DNA of 64,000 nucleotides from Fragum whitleyi (Eukaryota > Mollusca > Bivalvia > Cardiida > Cardiidae), in NCBI GenBank assembly GCA_948146395.1, contig OX411549.1:38735692-38799691 (forward strand), given 5' to 3'. Shown piece after piece: positions 22,201-26,556 of the stretch (its first letter is position 1; every line of letters starts with the position of its first letter). The notes under the pieces are model-generated. The model saw nothing but the letters and a program-made list of their open reading frames with translations. It was not told where the DNA came from and ran no database searches. A program made the translations under genes and the position numbers.

Positions 22201-23514
22201 ATTGGCCGATTGGTGTTCCGAATGCTATAAACAGATAAAAACAGGGCTATGCCGAGTTTTTATCTGTTATAGATGATGAGTTTAGTAAAGTCTGTATTTT
22301 AAGGACACAAATTTAATAATTTATAATATTTCCCCAATTATATATCAACAAAATTCTTTAAATTCATTGATTAGACTTTTGTGCACAACATTTGAGGCCA
22401 TATGTAAAACGACATTCACATTCTTCATGATGCCAATTCCATAGCAAAATAATAGTGTTGCTTTACACTCTGAAATCATTGTATTTTTAGCTCACCTGCT
22501 CAAGGCAGCTATTGTGATCAATCAATGTCCGGCATCCATCTGCCCGTCTGTCCGTCACGGCGTCAACAATTTCTTTTAACGACATCTCCTCCTAAACTTA
22601 TTAGTCAAAATCAACCACATTTGGCAGAAATATTCCTTGGGTGGTCCCTTGTTAAAATTGCTAAAATGGAAAGGATTCGTGCTATATCACGGGAAAAGGG
22701 GCCTTAATGACAATTTTCTTGTTTACACTCTAGAAGCCACAAATATGGTCCCAATCTTCATGAAATTTGGTCAGAATGTTTGTTAGGTCATGAGGATAAA
22801 GTCTATTGAAAAGGGAAAGGATTTGTGCCATATCAGGGGAAAAGGGGCCTTAATGACAATTTTTTTGTTTACACTCTAGAAGCCACAAATATGGTCAAAT
22901 CATCATGAAACTTTGTCAGAATGTTTGTTAGGTCATGAGGATGAACTCTTTTGAAAATGGGAAGTATCCGTGCCATATCACAGGAAAAGGGGCCTTAATC
23001 ACAATTTTCTCGTAAGAGCTCCAGACGCCACAAATATGGTCCAATCTTCATGAAACTTGATCAAAATGTTTGCCAGGTCACAAGAATGAACTCTGTTGAA
23101 AATGGGAAGGTTCATGCCATATCATAGGAAAAGTAATGATAATTTACTTGAAATATCAGGTGAGCGATTTAGGGCCCTCAGGGTCCTCTTGTTATTCTAC
23201 TGGTGAAATAACACCCATGTAATATCAAAAATATTAAACAGGGTTTCACTCAGACAACTTAGGTCATTTTAAGATTATATTTACAACAGCTGAACATTTG
23301 CATCATATTTTCTTTTCTCTTTTATTGTGTTCTCTGTGTTTAACAAGGTTCAACATGTAACTTTGTAGGCTCTTACTCTAATTAAAAAAGAACTGTTTTT
23401 TGTTTTCTTACAGATGATGTTTATGATTTTGAGGATTTAGATTCCTCCTTTACATTCAGTAAATATCAGATCTTTTATACATGTATATTGATTGTAGCAT
23501 GTATATTAGTATAG
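1162..23514 (+). CDS. NEK1: NEK1-like NIMA-related protein kinase, C-terminal part (12 exons, 5' partial)
   Basis: Spliced coding region: 1162-1201, 3546-3671, 4521-4853, 7347-7503, 8178-8361, 9105-9259, 11244-11308, 12601-12855, 13327-13437, 14069-14205, 20117-20249, 23414-23514. Every junction has AG/GT borders and the phases agree throughout, giving about 598 codons and a TAG stop. The product has a Pro/Lys-rich linker, a conserved RTCSEPDLS motif, a long Asp/Glu-rich stretch, then a C-terminal domain (LEQELGADKLVKVYK, EDEDEN, HLYPKIFQLVMAD) that I recognise as the NEK1 C-terminus. NEK1 is a Ser/Thr kinase of cilia, centrosomes and DNA-damage signalling. In vertebrates this end binds CFAP410/C21orf2. 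The kinase domain must lie upstream of position 1. The NEK1 assignment rests on recalled family sequence, not on a search. Confidence 0.88.
1246..1556. repeat. MITE-like foldback with GTGGGTACTCATTTGA core (copy 1)
   Basis: Inverted arms around 1305-1365 (TGTTGTGGGTACTCATTTGA against TCAAATGATAACCCACAACA). The outer part GATAGAGGGGGTATTTTGGA at 1526 is complementary to the end of the second copy at 41030-41205. An inner GC-rich piece (AACCCCTTTCGAAGAAGAGG) resembles the 5' hairpin of the Helentron-like element at 10861. Confidence 0.5.
1560..3540. other. NEK1-like intron 1, no gene seen
   Basis: No credible exon here. It contains a (CAA)n-type run at about 3050-3070, a stretch at 2823 complementary to the 1256 repeat (CCCCCTCTTATCTGTATCTC), and otherwise unique AT-rich sequence. 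The open frames at 2416-2721 and 3217-3438 show no family resemblance and lack good splice borders in the required phase. Confidence 0.6.
3546..3671 (+). CDS. NEK1: NEK1-like exon, Ser/Thr-rich linker
   Basis: 126 bp, entering with two bases of a split codon and leaving one. The frame reads GSVTSPSNTSEAPSSVGS and continues to SVAENK, with no stop. It is preceded by TTTACAG and followed by GTACAC. Low-complexity Ser/Thr linker with no catalytic motif. Its place in the gene is supported by exact phase agreement with the 4521 exon. Confidence 0.75.
4219..4375. repeat. Foldback MITE, family C (copy 1)
   Basis: Termini AAGGTAGTGGACC and GGTCCACTTCCTT. The arms (AATAGTTCCG, AACAGTGT, GGTTTCCTAAT) are complementary over about 70 bp each, with a tiny loop. 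A second copy is at 47380-47546. Lies in the intron before the 4521 exon. Confidence 0.85.
4521..4853 (+). CDS. NEK1: NEK1-like exon, Pro/Lys-rich linker
   Basis: 333 bp after an ATACAG acceptor, ending TTTTG|GTATTG. The 110 complete codons begin RADGDKAEPTLKDKP and end with a KPPVPVKPMPAEKP-type proline-rich run. The composition suggests a disordered linker with possible SH3- or WW-type docking sites (inference). Enters in phase 2 and leaves one base, matching both neighbouring exons. Confidence 0.85.
4918..5145. repeat. MITE family A (GAGCCTGTG...), copy 1
   Basis: Left end GAGCCTGTGTGTGACATTTCC followed by AACAATTT. The right end retains GGTTGGAAATGTCA but has lost the CACAGGCTC terminus. 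Shares an inner GGCCAGAATCTTTG / CTATGCAGATGCACAGGCT segment with the other copies. Seven copies of the family occur in the window. Confidence 0.8.
5372..5592. repeat. MITE family A, copy 2
   Basis: Left end GAGCCTGTGCATGCCATTTC. The inner part has GACTGTGCAGATGCATAGGC. The right end is decayed (CAAATTGCTTTGAATGTTAC). About 225 bp after copy 1, same orientation. Confidence 0.75.
5600..6470. other. NEK1-like intron 3, mostly unique
   Basis: No exon seen: the 4521 and 7347 exons join in phase without one. A weak tRNA-like stretch with a GGCTAATCCAGTGG box A-like motif and a (CAAA) tail at about 5955-6070 may be a SINE fragment. The rest is AT-rich with no recognisable structure. Confidence 0.5.
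6488..6737. repeat. MITE family E, TTAA-flanked (copy 1)
   Basis: Begins TTAACCCTTGGCATGCTGAA and ends TTCAGCATGACAAGGGTTAA, i.e. TTAA targets with CCCTTG terminal inverted repeats, as in piggyBac-type MITEs. The inner GATCAGACTGCACATATGTG motif recurs in the copy at 42809-42998. Confidence 0.85.
7144..7282. repeat. MITE family D (CCAGCCCTGCATTCAG), copy 1
   Basis: Termini CCAGCCCTGCATTCAG and CTGAATGCAGGGC. Inner GCAAAGTGGGC and GCACATGCAAAG palindromic arms. Related to 54768-54866 and 62948-63082. Ends about 65 bp before the 7347 exon. Confidence 0.75.
7347..7503 (+). CDS. NEK1: NEK1-like exon, Glu-rich segment
   Basis: 157 bp after TTTACAG. Reads ETGTPVPGKDLGAGSLFDKV, then an ELEEEEEPASERAES acidic run, ending KKPAEEG across the junction. 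The donor is AAGG|GTATTT. Leaves two bases, completed as Gly by the A at 8178. Confidence 0.85.
7504..8177. other. NEK1-like intron 4
   Basis: AT-rich intron with no repeat family that I recognise and no additional exon. It ends TTTGATCATTACAG, a usable acceptor. Confidence 0.5.
8178..8361 (+). CDS. NEK1: NEK1-like exon with the RTCSEPDLS motif
   Basis: 184 bp between ATTACAG and GAG|GTAAGA. Reads EVKKKSGLVLGITMGSFDIG, then HRELLRTCSEPDLSALFKTI, ending STVREE in phase 0. The LLRTCSEPDLSxLF segment is a conserved signature of the NEK1 C-terminal region, upstream of the acidic linker in vertebrate NEK1 as well. It is one of the two strongest anchors for naming the gene. Confidence 0.92.
8453..8491. 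repeat. Perfect 19-bp hairpin
   Basis: Arms AACTGTCATATCTACAGAT and its exact complement, separated by one base. The flanks (GGTGAATGACCAA / TTGGCCAACGATGATT) extend a weaker pairing. Probably a very small MITE; too short for a gene. Confidence 0.8.
8815..9012 (+). mobile_element. Fragment of a Helentron-like satellite element (family K)
   Basis: Carries the family cassette (GGAACATATCTC, GTGCAGTGTTCAAGAGCCAT, AACTCTACCTATC, TTCCTTTGTTGTTTTTCATA) and the family 3' end (GTGTAACGGGTGTATCTCGTGA). Compare 48709-49878. Only one cassette, 5' truncated; ends about 90 bp before exon copy A. Confidence 0.7.
9105..9259 (+). CDS. NEK1: NEK1-like acidic exon, copy A
   Basis: 155 bp, starting in phase 0 after TTGTTGTCTAG and leaving two bases (GA) before GTAAGT. 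It opens with seven GAT codons (a trinucleotide microsatellite encoding poly-Asp) and ends GEEADVEAEE plus a split codon. The split codon is completed as Asp by the 11244 exon. Two shorter related copies follow at 9403 and 9701. This copy has the best acceptor of the three. Confidence 0.85.
9260..9590 (+). repeat. Tandem duplication of exon-plus-intron units in the acidic exon cluster
   Basis: After copy A the intron reads TAAGTTTATCCTCATGTATA ... GGCCTAAACCTAGCTC. After copy B it reads TAAGTTTATCCTCGTATATA ... GGCCTAAACATAACTC. Then GGCACT stretches repeat at about 9330 and 9550. So exon ends and intron starts were copied together. The same GAAGAATGCA motif precedes copies B and C. Confidence 0.8.
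9403..9476 (+). CDS. Duplicated NEK1-like acidic exon, copy B (possible alternative exon or relic)
   Basis: 74 bp with the same phases as the 3' half of copy A (0 in, 2 out). It reads DDMEDYMEDNSGDQGEEADV and ends at a GTAAGT donor. The downstream intron start is also duplicated (TTTATCCTC). The acceptor is AG with almost no pyrimidine tract. Using A and B together would shift the frame and meet a TAG within B, so the copies could only be used one at a time. It may equally be a dead duplicate. Confidence 0.4.
9594..9669. repeat. Palindromic mini-MITE, family B (copy 1)
   Basis: About 76 bp: CGATGACCCAGCGCAAAACA and CTGTTACGCGCTGAGCCATCG, with GTTGTAACTGCCTATA / TATAGGCAGTTACAAC arms. Other copies at 38908-38978 and 47018-47094. 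Inserted directly upstream of exon copy C. Confidence 0.88.
9701..9774 (+). CDS. Duplicated NEK1-like acidic exon, copy C (possible alternative exon or relic)
   Basis: 74 bp, the same length and phases as copy B. Reads DDKEDYMEDNTGDQGEEADV with a GTAAGT donor. The open frame and similarity to copy A continue upstream (KNAVNEDQ), so the AG at 9699 may not be the original acceptor. A palindromic MITE at 9594-9669 sits just upstream, where an acceptor would be expected, and the sequence before the AG is purine-rich. Function is doubtful. Confidence 0.35.
9880..10190 (+). mobile_element. Degenerate satellite-cassette element fragment
   Basis: Begins near a CCATCTGTCTGTCCTTCC leader and holds two rough cassettes, each with AACTCCTCC, a TTATGAA/GATGAAACTTTCA motif and GTCAYCTG. 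Similar decayed cassettes occur at 21430-21560. Ends are not resolved. Confidence 0.5.
10528..10750. repeat. Possible decayed family E MITE
   Basis: TTAACCCTTGTAATACTGAA at the left and CAGCATGACAAGACTTTAA at the right resemble the family E termini (6488-6737), but the interior is not clearly related. Confidence 0.4.
10861..11237 (+). mobile_element. Helentron-like satellite element (family ATGCCCCC), one cassette
   Basis: 5' hairpin ATGCCCCCCTTCGAAGAAGA then GGGGGTAT; leader GGTCGGTTGATCGGTCAGTT; one cassette (TTGAGTTATTGCCCTTTGTT, TTGTCCAGAGCATATCTC); 3' segment GGGGGGCAT complementary to the 5' end; terminal ACATCTCTTGTT. The terminus is six bases from the 3' splice site of the 11244 exon. 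Same family as 43288-43557. Confidence 0.8.
11244..11308 (+). CDS. NEK1: NEK1-like exon, EDYADLMSVRETMQSLLLDD segment
   Basis: 65 bp after AATTCAG with a T|GTGAGT donor. The first base completes GAT from the preceding exon. It encodes DEDYADLMSVRETMQSLLL, resembling the short helical segment inside the acidic region of vertebrate NEK1. The 3' splice site is immediately downstream of a Helentron-like element (10861-11237). Confidence 0.85.
11562..11608. repeat. 20-bp hairpin
   Basis: GAATTTCCTCTAAACAATCA and its exact complement, separated by seven bases. Stand-alone intronic foldback. Confidence 0.8.
11735..11890 (+). mobile_element. SINE 3' part
   Basis: Carries the shared SINE body (GGAAAGGATGTAACAGTAGT, AATACCAGAGACCC, GGTGCTCCAGC, TGTTGAAAGCGGTGTATAAC) and ends in a CAAACAAACAAACAAA tail. 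The tRNA-derived head is missing. Same body as 42085-42311 and the minus-strand copies at 57520-57760 and 61168-61417. Confidence 0.7.
12278..12514. repeat. MITE family A, copy 3
   Basis: Termini GAGCCTTTATGTGACATTTC and GAAATGTCACACACAGGCTC. Inner GCAGCTGCACAGTCTGACCA. Complete copy, about 237 bp, ending 86 bp before the 12601 exon. Confidence 0.85.
12601..12855 (+). CDS. NEK1: NEK1-like exon, extreme Asp/Asn/Glu-rich linker
   Basis: 255 bp after GGTTACAG, ending ACAG|GTGAGT. It starts SDEEEKRSPVKFILSSDVEH, then becomes an almost purely acidic low-complexity run (for example DDDVDNVELSDDDNEIDPED). GAT/GAG triplet expansion is the likely origin. Phase 2 in, 1 out, matching the neighbours. 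Confidence 0.85.
12970..13275 (+). repeat. Interspersed repeat family S, copy 1
   Basis: Shares CAGATAAAA ... AGTTTTTATCTGT, ACCACAAATTTAAT, AATTTATAATAT and ATTCCACTAGAGCAATAACG with the interrupted copy at 22236-23290. Lies in the intron upstream of the 13327 exon. No coding potential. Confidence 0.65.
13327..13437 (+). CDS. NEK1: NEK1-like exon, acidic/Ser segment
   Basis: 111 bp. The acceptor is ACTTGAAG, a weaker 3' site. Reads DDKDDDDSGIPRSHSVDNEN, then PQTPDEGADVISELFQT, and ends ACAG|GTAGGC. The split codon joins GAT across both sides. Phase agreement supports it despite the weak acceptor. Confidence 0.78.
13747..13986. repeat. MITE (GGCCTGTTTTACTA), copy 1
   Basis: Termini GGCCTGTTTTACTAC and GTTTAGTAAAACAGG. 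A central foldback has arms CTCATTGGAATC / GATTCCAAT. A second copy lies at 53131-53367. Confidence 0.85.
14069..14205 (+). CDS. NEK1: NEK1-like exon, start of conserved C-terminal domain
   Basis: 137 bp after ATTTCTAG, with a CAG|GTAAAT donor in phase 0. It encodes DESDSEFNDGDEMGDFDLFG, then RLEESRAELEQELGADKLVK and VYKTVQ. This matches the NEK1 C-terminal domain pattern (L-E-x-x-L-G-x-x-x-x-x-x-V-Y-x-x-I/V), which in vertebrates directly follows the acidic linker. Strong anchor for the gene's identity. Confidence 0.92.
14503..14642 (+). repeat. Left terminal inverted repeat of the 5-kb element
   Basis: Starts ATAACTTACTAATCATTATA and includes GTTAACGCTCTGACTCGC and ATCGTCAATCAACCATGACT. 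Pairs with 19362-19498. Confidence 0.85.
14643..19181. other. Non-coding interior of the 5-kb element
   Basis: AT-rich. No open frame longer than about 100 codons and nothing recognisable as a transposase. A CCAATATGGCGGAC motif at 14834 resembles a YY1-type core-promoter site and is followed by TTGTAAGT, a plausible splice donor. This could be the start of a non-coding transcript (weak inference). Poly-A runs near 16996 and 17501, and an (AT)n tract near 17605. Confidence 0.5.
19182..19281 (-). repeat. Joined-termini segment inside the 5-kb element
   Basis: Read on the minus strand: TIR end, the 38-bp right flank (ATTCTTTCATAAAATTCAAA ...), then the left flank (AATTTTATTTCATTCTT), then the TIR start. 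So it joins the element's right and left ends around a shared AATTTT. It also forms an inverted pair with 19485-19542. Confidence 0.75.
19362..19498 (-). repeat. Right terminal inverted repeat of the 5-kb element
   Basis: Reverse complement of 14503-14642, for example AAGTAAAACTGAGGTTTACG and GCGTTAACGAGGAAGTAATA, ending TAATGATTAGTAAGTTAT. Confidence 0.85.
20117..20249 (+). CDS. NEK1: NEK1-like exon, conserved EDEDEN ... LVMAD core
   Basis: 133 bp after GTCTTACAG, ending CAGATG|GTAAGA. Encodes ALQEDEDENMEEGARIAQEL, then LGKEKEHLYPKIFQLVMADA and AFTD. The EDEDEN and HLYxKIxxLVMAD motifs are highly characteristic of the NEK1 extreme C-terminus. It is separated from the previous exon by 5.9 kb occupied mostly by the long-TIR element 14486-19542. 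Confidence 0.93.
20338..20800 (+). repeat. Interspersed repeat family U, copy 1 (interrupted)
   Basis: Matches 56742-56996 (AATCACACTGTATAAATAC, GATTCATA, AAATCAACAAATACTCTCTT, ACTCAAAATTATTTTCATT). It is interrupted at a TTAA by the MITE at 20465-20693. The other copy shows the uninterrupted sequence. Confidence 0.75.
20465..20693. repeat. piggyBac-type MITE (TTAACCCTTT), copy 1
   Basis: Starts TTAACCCTTTCCTGTTTTAC and ends CAGCAAAGGGTTAA. Central hairpin AAGAAATTGCTTGTCAGAAG / CAATTTCTTCTTTT. Inserted in repeat family U at a TTAA, as the empty paralogous site near 56880 shows. Sister copies at 35363-35592 and 35844-36034. Confidence 0.9.
21430..21570 (+). repeat. Decayed satellite-cassette fragment
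   Basis: GACCATCTATCTGTCTGTAA leader followed by one cassette (AACTCCTCTTTCAACAATGG, ATGAAACTTTCACAGAATGT, CCATGTGACC), similar to 9880-10190. Confidence 0.5.
21785..22235. repeat. MITE family R, copy 1 (CATTCGGAACATCAC termini)
   Basis: Termini TAGCATTCGGAACATCAC and GGTGTTCCGAATGCTA. Central perfect foldback about 21950-22015 (TAACGGCTGAAAAATCTTAA and its complement). A reverse-oriented copy lies at 55625-56090 in the intron of the second gene. Confidence 0.85.
22236..23290 (+). repeat. Interspersed repeat family S, copy 2 (split by a Helentron-like element)
   Basis: 22236-22488 and 23194-23280 match successive parts of 12970-13275. The element at 22489-23193 sits between them after a TATTTTT run. 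Confidence 0.65.
22489..23193 (+). mobile_element. Helentron-like satellite element (family AGCTCACC), about 4 cassettes
   Basis: 5' end AGCTCACCTGCTCAAGGCAG with AGCTATTGTGATCA; leader CCGTCTGTCCGTCACGG; four cassettes of about 125 bp (GGAAAAGGGGCCTTAATGAC, GCCACAAATATGGTC, CATGAAACTTGGTCAGAATG); 3' CAGGTGAGCG complementary to the start, and terminal CAGGGTCCTCTTGTT. Confidence 0.85.
23414..23514 (+). CDS. NEK1: NEK1-like terminal exon with hydrophobic tail
   Basis: After TTCTTACAG, the frame continues DDVYDFEDLDSSFTFSKYQ, then a hydrophobic run (IFYTCILIVACILV) and a TAG at 23512. In the vertebrate protein as I recall it, the chain stops soon after the MAD motif with a short acidic end, so the hydrophobic extension is unusual. 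A weak donor (TCA|GTAAAT at 23459) could instead splice to a further exon and avoid it. The stop position is therefore less certain than the exon start. Confidence 0.65.
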
Positions 23515-23648
23515 CTATTTAAGGGTATTTTAGATTTGTTAACAATGAAAAATTACATCTACTTGAAGAAAGTAAGAAAATTACAGCTCCTCAGATAGAA
23601 AGTATAGATAACAACTTTGACTTAAGTAGGGAAAAGAAGTGGTGAAAA

Positions 23649-23654
23649 AATAAA
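23649..23654 (+). promoter_or_regulatory. Possible polyadenylation signal of the NEK1-like gene
   Basis: AATAAA lies about 135 bp after the proposed stop codon. The terminal repeat of a 6-kb composite element starts about 20 bp further on, so the 3' UTR would end at or just inside that element. Position and hexamer only; no transcript evidence. Confidence 0.4.
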
Positions 23655-23776
23655 ATTATACTGTAATATACTAGGTAAAGTCCAAAAGTTCCTGGACTGT
23701 CTAAATATAACCAATAAAATTTGTTCTATTAAGTTGAAATTGAAGATGAATGTTGTTTGGCTATATATTGATTTTT

Positions 23777-24781
23777 TACGAGGGATGATCCAGAAATTCG
23801 TATAATGGGCTTATAACTTTGGAATTTCTATCTTGTTCAGTATATAATTTATCGTGTGTGTAGTTCATTATCTTCAAAGAGCACAAATGTTATCATTTTT
23901 GAAAAATCATATAAAGCGGCCTTAGATTTCGTTACCATAGTAACATATGTATGCTAAGGCGGGGGAGCGTAAAAAAATAATGAAAGTCTGTTACATTGAT
24001 CAAATTTTTCTGACACTTTTCGTTAATTCTATTTGAAATTTCTTGCTAGATGTAAATAAGGCCAAAAAGAGAATCAATTGTCATACTTTAAACATTTTTG
24101 GAAGAGTTTTTACGGACACATAATGATTTAAATAAGACTTAATATTTGAGAGAAAAGCAACCTTACGACTACACCAAATTGTGAATTCCGTTCATTTTTT
24201 GAATTTTGTAATGAAAATGAGATATTCACCAACCATCACCTTTCAGATATTTAAGACAAATATAATTATGTCAAAAAAGAAGTTTTTGTTGAGTTACCTA
24301 GTACATTTTAAGAGCGCCAGGCTTTATTAGAGAAATAAGAATGGTATAATGGAGTTTAAAGAGAATGAAGTTGTCTTAATTGATTATCAATACTTTCCAA
24401 ACTTAAAAGCTCTGCTTCTGGGTCTCCACCTCACTAGAAATACTATTCCTATAAAATTGTACTCCAATTTTAATTCCAAATGGAATGTGGATACTTTCTG
24501 CAGGTTATCTTATTAGACACAGAAAGGCATGTATGCAAATGGAGACTATATAGAAAAGAGTAAATAATGACGTCGCATTTGACGTTATTGCTCCCCCGCC
24601 TTAGTGCGGGGTCTATGTTTAGATTAGTCACTTTACAGCTGCTATATAACTTACACATTCGAAAATTTCCACATTTATTACACAGATGTTGAATTAAATG
24701 AATGTATAATTTTTGTTTTGATATTCAACTTTTCTTAAGTTTTAGAACCCCATTATACGAATTTCTGGATCAACCCTCGTA
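23777..24781. mobile_element. Non-autonomous mariner/Tc1-like element, 1 kb
   Basis: Near-perfect 33-bp TIRs (TACGAGGGATGATCCAGAAA ... and ... TTTCTGGATCAACCCTCGTA) bounded by TA. A second inner inverted pair (CTAAGGCGGGGGAGC at 23955, GCTCCCCCGCCTTAG at 24589). The length is close to full-length mariner, but neither strand shows a transposase frame. Confidence 0.75.
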
Positions 24782-25228
24782 CTTTTTATTTTGTTTGCTC
24801 CAATAAAATAATATAAAGATATAAGATTTTATATGGAGAAAATGGTGCTATGGAGCACTTTGAAAAATTCCAATAACCTACTTCAAACCTTTCAATCATA
24901 AAAAGTTGTTCTTCTTTATCTGGCATTAAAACAATTTAAAATTTCACACAGTGGAAGTTTTATCTATTTTGTGAAACATCTTCAAGAAAGAAAGGTATTT
25001 TTAACGCATTTGAGAGACCAAAAACAAAAAGTAGAATGTGGATAAATAAAAGAAATAGCTATGACATTGAAGTCGGGTCATTTTGCCTGCCTGAACAAAC
25101 CTTCTTGGGCTTCAGATATGGTTTGAAAGTAATGAAGCAATAGATATCATGCCCTCTCTTTACTTTTGAATTATCTAATCTACAAGTTTTGAGAATAGGC
25201 TTTGATAACTCAATCAATAAAAGTTTTT

Positions 25229-26130
25229 AGCTCCAATAGCTGAAGGCCATTTGGTTTGTTGTCATGGCACTGTGTACATTGTGCGTCGTTCTGTCAGTGC
25301 TTTCACGCATAGACTTTTTCTTTAAAAGTATACTCCCCAGAAACTACTGGATGCATTTCAACCAAACTTCACAGGAATGATCCTTGAGTGACCCTCTTTC
25401 AAAGTTGTTCAAGATTTTTTTATCTCATGAAAAACAAGGCTTTTTGGGCGTGGCTAATTTCCATATACAGTAATATTTCCTTTTTCTCAGAATCTAACAG
25501 CTGGATATCAACAAAATTTCACTGAAGTGATCATTGGGTAACCTTTTATCATTCTACAAAAAAGTATTGTGATCAGATGAATATATGTCTTGTAAGGGTG
25601 GAGGCCATTTCTTAATATGATATATAGTGGAAACTTTGAAAATCATTTTCTCAGAATCTAACGGCTGGATATCAGCAAAATTTCACATGAATGATCCTTG
25701 TGTTACCCTTTATCAGTCTATGAAAAAAATATTGTGTTCAGATGGAAAAATATGTCTTATGGGGGGAGGTCATTTCTCTATATGTTATACAGTTTGAAAC
25801 TTTGAAAATCATTTTCTCAAAATCTATTTGATGGATATCAACCAAATTTCACTGGAATGATCATTGGGTGAGAAATTATCCGATTCTACAGAATTTCTAG
25901 GATTGGATGAAAAATAAGTATTTAACAGGCAGAGGTCAATTTTCTATAATTATGCTATTCATCAGTCATGAATTTTTCTTTGCAGATAAATTTCAGCATG
26001 TGACACTTAAAAACAATTATTTACTTGGAATAAACATTCATTCATTCATCCACTTATATTCTCATCTAATCATATCACCAGATTCAGGCCTGTGGAGCAA
26101 ATCAGCCACTGAAACAGGCCGGCAGCTTTA
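25229..26130 (+). mobile_element. Helentron-like satellite element (family AGCTCC), about 4 cassettes
   Basis: Starts after TTTTT with AGCTCCAATAGCTGAAGGCC. Cassettes of about 170 bp (ATTTTCTCAGAATCTAACGG, CTGGATATCAGCAAAATTTC, AATGATCCTT, GTCATTTCT). A GGCCTGTGGAGC near 26090 matches the end of the minus-strand copy 45240-46420. The 3' end is diverged. Confidence 0.7.
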
Positions 26131-26254
26131 GTTTTTACAATAATAATGCATAACATGCCTTTGAAAATATACCCAGATTATCAAAATTTTAAAAATGTAT
26201 AATAACACAAATTGTAGGCATTGTAGAAATACCTAAATATTAATTCTTAGTCAT

Positions 26255-26290
26255 ACAGGTTTTTTTTTTTTTATTTTTTTTTTTTTTAGA
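26255..26290. repeat. Poly-T tract
   Basis: Nearly uninterrupted T run, broken by one or two A. Simple sequence only. Confidence 0.8.
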
Positions 26291-26556
26291 TTTGCCAAAA
26301 TCAATTTCATTCAGAACATACAACAATTTTTGTTGGCTCAAGGAGTTGAAGAATATGCTTTTATTCAAACAAATTTATGTTCATTGACATAAAGGGCTCC
26401 ATACCCCCAAACCATGCTAGGAATCGATGCATAGTGAATCTTTAAATGCCACTAGATTACCTTCAGATGATTACCAATTTGTAGAGGACATATTTATCTT
26501 TATTTTGGCATCAAAATTTTTTTGAAATATGTTTCATGCTATGATTATTTTTGGCA

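Noticed and set aside
24470..24658. Minus-strand 62-codon frame as a possible transposase remnant of the 23777-24781 element
   Set aside because: No mariner/Tc1 catalytic pattern is visible, and the frame is short for its AT-rich context.
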